Below are positions 27,901-39,900 of a stretch of DNA of 64,000 nt, piece by piece. The position numbers and the translations under genes are program-made. Location of the stretch: contig JALJCS010000010.1 in the NCBI GenBank assembly GCA_023055355.1, forward strand, positions 25,435,001-25,499,000, in the 5' to 3' direction. Position 1 is the stretch's first letter; the number at the start of each line of letters is the position of its first letter. The stretch comes from Agelaius tricolor (Eukaryota > Chordata > Aves > Passeriformes > Icteridae). Below the pieces are notes generated by a model, which saw nothing but the letters and a program-made list of their open reading frames with translations, was not told where the DNA came from and did not search any database.

Positions 27901-30900
27901 CTTTGCCATGGTGCCAAAGAGGCTGCTATAAACAAATACAGATACTTCCTTGGAAAAAGAGTTGCCTGGTATGTTTGTGAGGCTTTCCTTTGTCCATGTG
28001 CTGCTCACCCTTTCACTTCAGCATTGCTCTGTCCACACTTGGCCTTTGCCTCTACATTAGCATGTGGTCACACTCTGCAGAGGACAAAGTGCTGAGCAAG
28101 TGTTGTCCTCTGCCCTGCAGTGGGACCCTGGAGGGAGGTGACTTGTCTGCACTGAGGTGACATGGGGACCTTTGATCACCATTGTTTGGGGTGCAGCTGA
28201 GCTAAGCTGTGTGACAGTAACTGCACAAAAGGAAGGAGCTGCTTATCTGCCCATCTGCACAGTGCAAATGAGAAGACTGATTATAAGTAAACTGGGAAAG
28301 CAGAATTCTTACTTCATTTAGACATCTGTTTTAAAAATGGTTAGCAAGGGTGTGTACCAGCTGTCCTAGCACTGATTGTTTTAAGTTTTGACTTGTTTTC
28401 CCTGTCTTGTAACACTTCCTTTTTGCTTATCTGTGTGCTCTTTCTATCTGAGCCTTGGCCCTAGCAGCCTGGGCTCATTTTGTGCAAGAGGAGCAAGATG
28501 AGGTGTTAGAAGTCAGAGGAGTTGTCCTGAACTGGTCAGCAGAACCAGGCACTGAACCTGGACTGGTTTCTGCTGCTGGATGGAGAGTAACTCTGTCTTG
28601 CACCCCCAGAGCAGCTGCTTGTCTTCTGCAAGAAAAGACTGAGGCTGTGGGAGTCCTCTTGGATGGACACCTACAAGACCCTTGGGTGTTCCCACCAGCC
28701 ATGCCCCACAGAGGCTCAGAGGGTGGCAGTGCTGGAGCAGGCCCAGGCCATCCTTGTATTGAGTGCAGCCTTTCTTTTCAACTGGGATCAAACTTCCCTT
28801 GCTTAGACTTTCAGTTTTAATGTCAGTAAGCACTTAACAGGACAGTGCATCTTCTAGAAGCACATCTGTCACAGATGCCCACTGCAGACCTCTGGGCTCC
28901 TTCCATTGTCCCAGCAGCACACAGGAGCATCTGGGCCTGTAGGGTTGTTGTTATTTTCCCCACTCATTTTATGAAGAGAAATCATCTAAAACTAGAGGAG
29001 CTTAGCACAGAGGGATGAAGCTGCTGCTGAACAACCTAATGTAGCAATCAAAGGAGAGGCAGTGACCTTGGAATTCATTTAAATAACTTTTCATTGGCCT
29101 CAAAAATGTAATGGCAATCTTCACAGGATTATTCAAAGATAGGATAAATAATCATAGGAGAGATTAATTAGTTTGCAATTTGTAGGTCTGATTTGTAATT
29201 CATATCTCCCCTTTTCTGCAATGGTAGGTGAAAGCAGGCTGTAGCTCACAATAGCAAAATTATCATGAAGACAGGCAGAAAAGCATTGTTTATTGTGGGA
29301 GAAGCTCTTAAAATTTGTTGTCCCTCTCTCAGGTTCAGTCTAATGTTGTGACTTTTTTCCGGGCTGATACATCATGCTGTCCTCTGTCAGGGGTAGAACA
29401 AGCATTCACAATAAAGATTTGAAGATTTCAGTTTGCATTTAAATGTCTTTTAAAGATCTGATGCAGCTTCCCTTTATTTTAAGCCTGAGTGAGTTAGCTT
29501 TGTGGCAGTCAGTAGTGCTGTGTCTGCGTGATTTCATGAAAGAACCTGGAACAGTGACATTTCATGGTCTAGATATCTTCATCCAAAATATTACTTACAT
29601 GATCTTCAGATGCTTTGGATATTTTTTCATTTCCTGGGCAATATGTGCCTGTGTTACTGGTTTGGGTTTTTTTCCCCCTGTGCAAGGCTTTGTGAAAACT
29701 CTGGTTCTTTAATGCCTTTGGTTGATCAGATCTAATTAATTATTGTAATATAATTGGAATATAGTGTAGATTATGTGGATACTGTAGCTAGAGCACAGTA
29801 TGAACCTTGCTGTGGCTAAGGGACACACTGTGTAAATCCCATCAAGGTGAAGTTAGCCCTGCAGAAAATCATTGTTTGTACAAATTTAAGCTACCCAATT
29901 CAGAGAGTTCCCAGGTATCTGAACTGGGAGTTGAGATGCCCTTTGGTAAAAAGTGAGGAAGAGCACAAAATGAATTCAGTTCCCTGCTCCTAAGAGGAGA
30001 AATAAATCAAATTGGGCAGGTGTCAGAGGGATCTGTCAGCCCCTTACACAAAGCCGTATGCCTGCAAGTTTTCTGTGGGTGGCAAATAAATCATTTTCCA
30101 GCCTCTTTTGTGCTTTTAACCAAGATAAGCAGTGCTGAGACAGTAACTCTTCCTCAGCCTGTCCCAGCTTCTTCCTGAATTCTCCTGTGAAGCTGTCGCA
30201 TTGGGTTCCCAGCATTCTCACACCATGGTGTAAAATTAAAACAAAGCTCTCTCCACCAGCTGAGCTCCCCTTGTTCTGCTGCTCCTACCACAATACTATT
30301 TTTTCCTTAAAAGAATGGCATGGGGCTCTTTAGTGCTGTGATCTCTGTGCAGATGACTAAGTGGTATGGACTGTAGCTGGTGTTTGAACAGGAGCTGGTC
30401 TGAGTTCAACTGCTTTGGTATTTGCTGTAATTCTTAGGTGGGATTTACATTTGTTGTTCAAATGTTCCATAAACATGCCCTGAAAGTGTTCCATGATGTG
30501 CTGTGGTGGCTGAAGCTCTGTTTGCTCTGGTGAAGTTACTTACACCTGGATGTCTTACTGCTTCTTGGCTGCAAACACTCTTTGACTTAGGCTATATAAA
30601 ACATGCTTGTCTGGTTGAGTTCAGGCCCAGATTTGTGTCTGCTGGCTTCAGCCATCATCCCATCAGAGGGAAACAAAGCAGCACTGAGGTTCAGAGTCTT
30701 TGGTTTATTTTCTTTTAGACAATGGTGTAAAAATATCCCCAGCCCTGTTATCCGAACACCTCAGAGTCAGCTTTTGCTGGCATGCATTGAAACACATTTC
30801 TAGCCATATCTTCTGATATAACTTCCAAAAGATCAGCAAAGTCTGGGCTTTCAAGTGCCCCTTCCAACAAAAACAGCTCAGGAAAGTGAGCTGGCAGCTG

Positions 30901-33900
30901 CTGCAGAGGAGAGGGAGAGGTGCAGTAAGGCACTGCACAGGATTGCAGCGCTCCGGGGCCAGCGCCTTGTCCCAGCTGCCTGCACTCCAGTCAGACCTGA
31001 GCCTCACCTGCTGGGTGTTCACCCCAGCCCCTCTGTCCCTGTGCACTGTCCCAGGGGGGCTGCCATTGTGCCAGTCCCTTGGGGACGGGGAAGGGGCTGT
31101 CACTGAGGCCCAGCAGTGCACTGGAGGTGCCAAAGTGTTACTTCACATCGTGGCAGGATCCTCACCTGGGCATGAAAGTTCAGCCTGCCTCCAAGCAACT
31201 GCACCTCTGAAAGCAGTTTAATTTACACCCAAATAATTTATTCTAAGTCTGCTTTTCTCACTCATACATTCATTTTACTTTATTGTAATGTCAGCACTTA
31301 GCAGTGAAGTAATGGCAGATCTCTGGAGAACTTCGCACAAGCGAGAAAGCACCATTATCTCAATTTTACAGATCCTGCTTATGTTGGGAACATATGTGGT
31401 GGTGTAATTACACTGATGTGATTAAATCAGTGCAAATCCTTCCTAGAAGGACATGCTGCACCACTGTAAAGCAGGGCTTATTATCAGTGCAGTTGAATTC
31501 AAATTATATTACTCTATTAAGCTGTGCTAGTGTAAGCCTCCACTGAAAGTCACAAAGTCATGTGAGGAGTTGTGTTGTTTCTTTTTAAAGCAGATAAAGA
31601 TTTGGAAACTGAAATGGGTGAGGTTGTGCTCTGCCCAAGAGCATGCTAGAAGCAATGGGCTTGACAAATGTTTATAGTACTTTTTGTAAGGAAAGAGGTG
31701 TGGGTGTGAAAGCAGGGGTGTATTATTATTATTATTATTGTTATTATTATTATTATTATTAATAATAATAATAATAGATGAAATTCTTTGTTTAAACTGT
31801 TGTGATCATTTTGGAAAAAATCCTATATCATACTAAGGCTTTACAAATGTATTAAGTAAAATGCATACAAAATTCTAGTAAATCTTTACTACATGGTTCT
31901 GGATTTTGATAATGGCTGAATGGGTCAATGAATGACCATGGTGTATACAACTTAATTGTAGTTTTTTTTTGGCAGGGTGTGGGCACTGTAAGAAAATGAA
32001 GCCAGAATATGAGAAGGCTGCAGAGTTTCTCCATGTAACCAGTGATGTAAGCTAATTTCCTTTATTATATCCTTCAAATAATCAGTAATAAATAACTAGA
32101 GTAATAAAAGTGACTTTTCTCCCTACAACAAATTCAGCTGTTCTCATCCTCCCACAGGACCCTTCAAAATGTGCTTCCAAAGTACAGTCTCATCGCTGAT
32201 GCATGAGCCCTGCCAAAGTCTGAGAAAGAACATTCTGTCTTGAACGAAAACAAAATCGAAAAATGTTTATGTATTCTACTGTAGGCCTTATACATAATAT
32301 GATCAAATCCAAAAATGGATTTTTTTTCCTCTTACTTAAAGACATTGAATGTGAAAAAACATAGGCTTTTATTTATGAATTAGATTTGGAGAAAACCAAA
32401 AGGGGTTGATCCCTGTTTCAAATAGCCTGTTTTTAATGGTTGCACCACTCCATTAGCTTCATCATAAGTGCTCCATCAGCATGGCTGGAGAAGAGAGATC
32501 CAATAATACAAGTATTAGTGTTATTGATTCAGTCTCGTGCTGTGTATGCCATGCGGGAGGAGAAGTAGAATTGGTCTCCCCCATACTTTAAGCATCATCT
32601 GTGGAGACATCTAAAGTTCCTTTATTGCTGTTGGAGAGGGAGGAGATGAGAAAAACAAAGATCCAATGAATCACACTTTACAAATGCCTATTCTTCTGTG
32701 TCTCTAAAGGTGGTCCATGAAAAGATACCCACAAGTTAGGGAAAGATGAATTTGCCTTAAACTTACCTTTAGCAGTGCTTGTTTCTTCTAGGAGGAACAG
32801 GGATATGTGGGAGGAAATGCAATTTATGGGAATGGCTCTTAAGCATTATAGAGTGAATTATATAAAGAGAATCCATCAGAAATGGGAGGGGAACAGGTAA
32901 GACTGGTAACATTTAGCCCAGAGTATGTCCCTTTCTGGGTTTGCATCAGTTCTCTGTGTCTTTCTGTATGTCTGTGCACAAAATCACAGCATTAAACATG
33001 TTGGAAAAGACCATTAAAATCAAGTCCAGCCTATGACCAAGCACCACCATGACAACTAGACCATGGCACTGAGTGCCACATCCAGTCTTTCCTTAAACAC
33101 CTTCAGGGATGGTGTCTCCACCATCCCCCTGGGCAGCCCATTCCAATGTCTAATCATCTTTTATGTGAAAAAATTCTTACTCGTGTCCAACCTAAGCCTC
33201 CCCTGGCACAGCTTAAGACTATGTCCTCTTGTCCTAGAGGCAGCAAAGGCACCTAGAGCATGAGTGACTGCCCCCAAGCCCACTGTGTCCTGCTGAGGGG
33301 TGTGTGTATGTGGCTGGGATTTACAGGGGGTGATCTCTCTTTCAGAGTCCGGGTGTCCTTGCAGCAGTCGATGCTACGGTCAACAAGGCTCTGGCAGAAA
33401 GATACCATATCTCAGGGTTTCCTACTTTGAAGTATTTTAAGGATGGAGAGGAGAAATACACTCTGCCACACCTCAGAACAAAGAAGAAGATCATTGACTG
33501 GTTGCAAAAGTAAGTTTTGAGGGTTTTAAGATGGTATTTGGGTTCCTGGCTAGTGACTCCTGTAGATGGCTTTGATGAGGAACTAAGCAGAGCTTCAACA
33601 CTGCCTAAATCCCTTGCTAACAAAATTACACTGAATTCCAGTATTCCAACCCACAGAAACGTGTATGTTAATTATGGTTTCTAATGCACCAAATCCTTTA
33701 TTTGCTGTGGGGTTTTTCATAGCTGCCCCGTATTTCTTTCCCAAACTAAACATTTTTTCAAATACACCTTAAGCCTTTCCCTGGAGAAGGAATAGCAATG
33801 GCTCTGAAAAATAAACAGAACATTTGTTGTTCCCTCTTTATACAAAGCAGCAGATCCCAGTGTTAGTAACTGAATTTCAACAGTTGTACTTTTCTCTTTC

Positions 33901-36900
33901 CAACATTTCAGAGCCAATGCCTAGAATTCCACCCACATGAGGCTGAAGGAAAGCCAGTGAGACCAACAAAACCAGCACCTCTGAGTGCACTAACCAACTT
34001 TTCTTGGGTGGTGTGCTGAAATATGCAGAATTAAGTTTGATATGAAAATGATGACAATAATTCCATTTCAAAATAAATTGCTGGCACAATTATCTCTTTA
34101 AGTATTTATTATATATGCATGTATGTAAAAGTATGCATATATATATAAAATATGCATTTTCTTTAGGTACTGTAAGCCTCATGTATTTTCTGCATTAGTT
34201 AAGGGGAAGAAAACCTGCCAGAGTTTTGTGAATATTTTAATCATTTAACCAGTGGGCATGAGGAATGTAATCTTTATTTTCCCCCTTTTATTTGGTGGGG
34301 GAAGAGGCTGTGTGGGTTTTTTTGGTTCTTTTCTTTTCTTTTCTTTTCTTTTCTTTTCTTTTCTTTTCTTTTCTCTTCTCTTCTCTTCTCTTCTCTTCTC
34401 TTCTCATTACATCTCTGACTGCTTCAAAGCAGGTAGTGGATACGGTCTGGCACTATCATTGTAGCATGTTAAGGAGCTTTATCTGTATTTTACTTTTAGA
34501 CATGGTACTCCCTTGGCCTCCCTGCCCACAGAGGCTCCAGGCTGCTGTATCTGTATTGTATATGAAGTCATTGTCCTTGCTTTGCTCAACTCTTTTGAGC
34601 ACTGTGCACTTTGTGGTGAGTTAAACAGTCAGGCTGATGCTGCCTGTACCAGCAGGTGAATAAGCAATGAGGACCAGGAAAGTGGTGTTAATTCTTCTGG
34701 ATCCTGCTGTGGCTCTCAAAGACTTTTGTCTGCAGCCTTAGCTAGTCAGCAGTACAGGTGAAGCCCAGACAATTGCCTCCTGCTCTTGGCTCCTGGATGT
34801 TCTCCCAGCTAGAGATGCAGTAGAATAACATCCTTGTTTTCTGACAGGGAGAGAACTGACACAGCTGCACTGAAGCTGGTGGAAATAGGGATGCATCTGG
34901 GGTGCAGGCGGGTGGTAAAAGTACGGCTTGTGGAGGAGACCTGTCTCGGTGGGTGCTTGCAGCCATGCAGGTTTTGGCTCTGGTTTCTCTCTGGTGATTG
35001 TGCTGCCACATAGGTTGTTACCAGTTGCTGGGTAGCTTATTCCAGGTCAGTGTGGAAAATTTTGTGTGAGAGTAAAGTCCCACCTCTGTACCTGTAATCA
35101 GTGATAGCTCACAACAACTGTGTTCATGGAGGAATTCAGCTAAAGGACACACCGTGTAACTCTTCTTTCTCTGAAACACATCTAAGTCCAGTTTCTCTAA
35201 AAACTGGAAAATCAGTAATGGTGGAAATGCAATGAATGTCCACCAAGTGACCTTGAAAAGGACTTTAAAAATTGAGTTTTTCTCCATTTGGTTTTTATGT
35301 ACCTGATACAACTTAAAATGGTGTCATTGAAAGTGTCAGGAAAGTCTGAAAAGCTAATTTATTACCAAGGCGACATATGAAGGTCTTTATACTGTGGCAC
35401 CATTCTGATGATTTTATATAAAGTAATCACTATTTAAGATACAGCAGGAATGAATTTAATGAGTCTGAGAGAGGTCTGTGAGCTAGTGAATAGCAGAATT
35501 TTTGTTAGAGACGCTCTAGGTGTGCAGGATTGCTCTGATCTAGCCAGTATGTGCAGTCATAATTGAAACCTGACATTCTCTTTACCAAAGTAAAATATTC
35601 TGGTTCAGTCACCCCCAGTATTCCAAGTGGAACGATGCTGATTTTTGCATCCTGGCTTTAATATCTGAATTCTAGAGGTCATGAAATTCTTTACAGAAGT
35701 TTGCATGATAGGGATAAAGAGTACAAAAAGGATATTTGAATGGAAGATGCTGTTCTATATCAGTTGCCTTTTAATTCCACCTGCTTGCTGTTCTTCTCAG
35801 TTCAAGGCTGTGGATGATACAGTGGTATGTATCAATGTTTTTTCCACCCAGGTGTTGGATGCAATGTAGGAAGTCTTTATTTGACATTTCTACTCATATG
35901 CCTGACTACAGTCACTTAAATTATATTTTAATTATTTTAAATTATATTTTAAATTATCTGAGTTTCAGGAATTAACTTTCTTTTTTTTTTTTTTTTTTGC
36001 TGTTGCCTGGTGTTGGAAATATTGAGTATGTCTTTCTACTGCACAGGCATCTTGAAGGATTTTTCACATCAGTTACCACATGCTAATTATGACCAGGACA
36101 ATGCTGTCCCTTTATCTGCTTCCAGAAACATTTTCAAACCAATTTCATTGTCTTGCTTTTCTAGTCCTGAAGCACCACCTCCACCTGAGCCTGCATGGGA
36201 AGAAAAACAGACCAGTGTTATCCACCTGGCTGGAGAAGACTTCAGGGAGTCATTGAAGAAGAAGAAGCACACCCTTGTCATGTTCTATGCACCATGTGAG
36301 TAAATAACCTCTCTACGAGGATGGGTTTTGTCAGCCCTACATTTACTGTGAATTAATTCCCTTGCTGTCACCAGACTTTTAAGGGTAAAGACCTGATTCT
36401 GAATATAAGTGCATGGGAACATTGTTGGCACCATCATTTGTATCTTTATAAATGGAAACAAAACAGTATATAATGGTTATATTATTTAATGCAGACACCA
36501 AAGCAGGCAGCAATACAAAAACAAAACAGATTTATTTTCCTCTGCTGCATTTTATGGTCCATATAACAAAATGTGATCCTTTATAGTAGCACGGTGGACA
36601 TGGAGAGCCTGATTCATTAATGCAGCACTTCAGTAGTGAAATCAATACAGTAGTGTAGGAGGAATCAGTCCACAAGGTGGAGAACAAATTTTGATGGAAT
36701 AAATTTTGTCTGTAATAAATCTGCATCTGAGTGTCCACTGGGACTAGGGACATAGCTTCCTCCTCCCAGATTTTTTTGCATGCATCACATAATCACTTTG
36801 GTTTTGAAGCTCCTGAGAATATTTCTAGGGAAGTTTAGAATGAGGCCTTTTATAAATAAGGTGAATGAGAGGGACCTCTTCTGTTTTTCTGTGCTGTCCC

Positions 36901-39900
36901 AGAGACTGGCAGACTAGGTACAAGTTCTTAGCTTTTCAGGGGCTTATCAGAGGGAGAGGATAATCCAGGCATTTCATATTAGAAACTATTAATGTGCCTT
37001 TATGCCACCATGACTCAACGCCCCCAGATACAAAAAACAATTCTTCCAAATCACATGGCCAACAAGTAATGGATAACCTTCAGATAAACAGCTACCAAAT
37101 TGTTCCCATTAAATCAAAGCTATTTTCCATAAAGAGAGAAAAAGGTCCTTAATGTTTAATCAGGCAGCCCCTTATTTTGCTTTTCTGTTAGAGAATTAAA
37201 CATGAATGCTTTGGGGCTCATATGAAGGGATGTGGGAGAAAGCAGGGGTGCAGTTCAGGAGGGAGATTTCTGGAAGGTTGTAAAAGAAAACGGAAGGGGT
37301 TGTAATCCCTTTTCCAGTCCAGTTCCCACCACCTATTGACTAAAAATTGCCCATGTGCCAGGAATTTCTGATTCATGGACCTCAGCTGGTAAAGAGCACA
37401 TTGTAATTTTAAAATCAAATGATTGCCCAAGAAATGGTAAGATTAGGAGTTCACTGTCTCTCGAGTTCTCTTTACCCGATTAGTGACTTTCTGCATAAGA
37501 GGGATTTATTTCACTTTTGGTTTTTAGCTGCATCTTTTTAAGATTCTTGATCCTTTTTAAAGCCACATTTAAAGCAAAGACTCTATGTATGATGAGTATG
37601 CAGCTCCCAGGGTTGAAAGCATGAGGGAACTTGCCTGATGGGCTAATTTTTTGCCATTTGACTTCCACCCTTACTTTAGGAGGGGTGAGTAAAGATCAGC
37701 CTGGCTCTTTCTATATGAGCAGGCTGTAAAAACATGGCTTGTGTGATGTAAAACTGTTGGGTGCTTTGAGGCTGCACTTGAGACACATTTTTGCACTGTT
37801 TTTGACACAGTGCTGCATGAGACCACCTATATACAGGACAGAGGGGTGTTAACTGGAACCCAGTCTGGCCTTCCTGTGACTCCTAAGGCAGCGTTGCTGT
37901 TGTGCTGTCAGTACGTGGGTCATGCACGGTTTCTGATTTGTCAGATTTGTTCTCTAAATGTGGAAGTGTCTGTGAGCAAAGCACAAAGCAGGCACACACA
38001 GGGCGTGCAACGAGCCTGCTCTTTGTTGGGTGCAGGGGAAAGTACCAGATGAGTATTTTAAATCTCCATTTTCTATAAAATAAGCATTAATGCAGTAAAA
38101 TAATTACAATTATTAAAAACACTATATATTTTCAGCTTTTGTGCAGTGATAATGTGCTTCCTGTTAAATTTTATAGATTAGCTTTTGTTTACCATCTTCT
38201 CAATCTTGAGACCTCTTGAAGCTTACGTTGCCAATTAATCTTAACTTGCTTATTTTAGCGCAGAAAATTGCTAAAATTTCAAGGTCCCATTACCTCAACT
38301 GATTTTCTTTTTCTATTCAAATCCACATCTTGGGTCAGGGCAGACTCACAGTATGCTACTCCATTCACTTGTGACTCTGTGGCAGTATTTGTTACACTTA
38401 CACATATGCTGAGATATTTAAGGATTGGGGGGGTGTGTATACATGCATATATAAAGTATGTTTATATATAAATATTTATGCTAAGAAATGTATCTCTCAT
38501 CTGTCATTAGAATTTAAAGCAGAAAGTTGAGTATTCTGACCTTTGTCAAGCTTTCAGCTAGAGTGACAAACCTTTAGGCAAAGGCCACAGATATATATCT
38601 TAGATGCAAATTAAAATGAGATCTGGCTTTCCTGTGGCAGCTTCCAGTCCAAATTACTTAATATGTATAGGAGAGCCACCAATGTGCTGCTGTGCCGATA
38701 ACTCAGGGCTGAGCTGAGCAGGGCTTTAATGGTACTGAGCAGTGCTTCACAGTGATTTAGCTCTGGAGGAGAAGGCTGCTACATCCACATGGAAAAGATA
38801 GGGAGCTCATTACTCTGTCTCCTGGAATATGGGTGAAGCATAAACGTAAAGGTTATTCCACATGGCTGTGGAATATTTTACGGACTGAGAATCAGAATCT
38901 GGAAATTACTGGGGGAAAAAGCCCGCTCCCATGGACTTGACATCACAGAGATCTTGATTTCACGTTCCCTTTCCTGCATGCTGGCATCTGTGTGTGCTGC
39001 AATGACTGATTTGGGGCAGGAGGCAGGAGTAGGGGCAGGTTCCCAATACTGACTTGGGAAAAAGTGCCTGCTGCAGAAAACCCAGTGCTGCTTGTGCCAG
39101 TAATGACCTGGGACCAGATCTTCATCCAGATGTCCTTTGGGTAGGTCTGTACCATGCCACACAGGCTGGAGTGTGGGCTGGCACGTGTTAGAGCTACTCA
39201 GGGATAGGACTTGGGGCAGGCTGCTGGCATCTGTGCTGCACAGCACCTGGCCCAGCTCTTCTCTGAACCCTTGTGCAGCTCTTGTGAAGATGTAATTGTC
39301 ATCCCACTCATGTACCTTTAAGTTCAAAATGCCTAAAATAAGAGGAATACAATGGTACCATCTGCAGAAGGGAAGCATGAAGCCTCAGGTGTGTGTGGAG
39401 ACTGCTGTGAGGGGTTGGGGGAGTATTTGAAAGCAGCAGGATTGATGCACCAGCACTTCAGAAGCTTTTGGGGAGAGTTTATAGGACTTGTGTCTGTATT
39501 TTTTTTCATAATCCAGTCTTTGGACTACTGGATTCCATCAGCTACTTCAGGTTTGCTTTTATAACTGTTTGGCTTTGTCCAGAAATGGGGAGATGAGGCA
39601 ACTAGTCCAAGTATGGTTTGATGTGCACATGGAGCCTGGTACATGGATATCAGGATGTGGGGGCTGCAGACTGTGTTGGGAAGTGAGCCAAATGGTCAAG
39701 AGCAGGCAGACTGCAGTGCTGAACCAGCCAGGGTTGGGAGGGCAGTGGCTGCAGGTCTGTGCCCTGCACCCAGAGCTTGGTTCAACACTTGCAGCACTCA
39801 AGTGAGGTGTCCTGGCCGACCTGTTTGCATCGGTGCCTCTTCTGGCATCAGCACCCTGACCTTTCTTTCTTCTTTCTCTTATGTCCTCCCTGTTTATAAA

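Larger units (their letters stand above)
14990..31975 (+). other. PDIA5: PDIA5 intron e6-e7 (16986 bp, the longest)
   Basis: Phase 1, donor GTGAGT, acceptor a T-rich run then GGCAG. Holds a 42-bp tandem repeat (16155), an ERV LTR fragment (17467), MIR-like SINE relics (about 15345 and 22590), a CpG-rich patch (26038), a T/G-rich run (26592), an AT-rich possible regulatory block (29080) and an ATT/AAT microsatellite (31721). Remaining stretches show no recognisable gene. Open frames of 140-163 codons occur on both strands without family motifs. Confidence 0.85.
33510..36164 (+). other. PDIA5: PDIA5 intron e8-e9 (2655 bp)
   Basis: Phase 2, donor GTAAGT and acceptor TTCTAG. Contains the TTTTC/TTCTC microsatellite (34326-34405), AT-rich runs near 34107-34160 and 35918-35956, and a run of 18 T (35981-35998). 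No gene recognised. Confidence 0.88.

Noticed and set aside
30705..31133. 142-codon open frame on the minus strand in a GC-richer stretch
   Set aside because: Local GC content reduces stop codons; no protein motif or codon pattern supports it.
34252..34624. Phe/Ser/Leu-rich frames resembling a membrane segment
   Set aside because: They translate the TTTTC/TTCTC microsatellite.
38878..39378. 166-codon open frame on the minus strand
   Set aside because: Longest open frame in the window, but it lies in a long intron, has no recognisable domain or splice context, and its composition looks like translated non-coding sequence.
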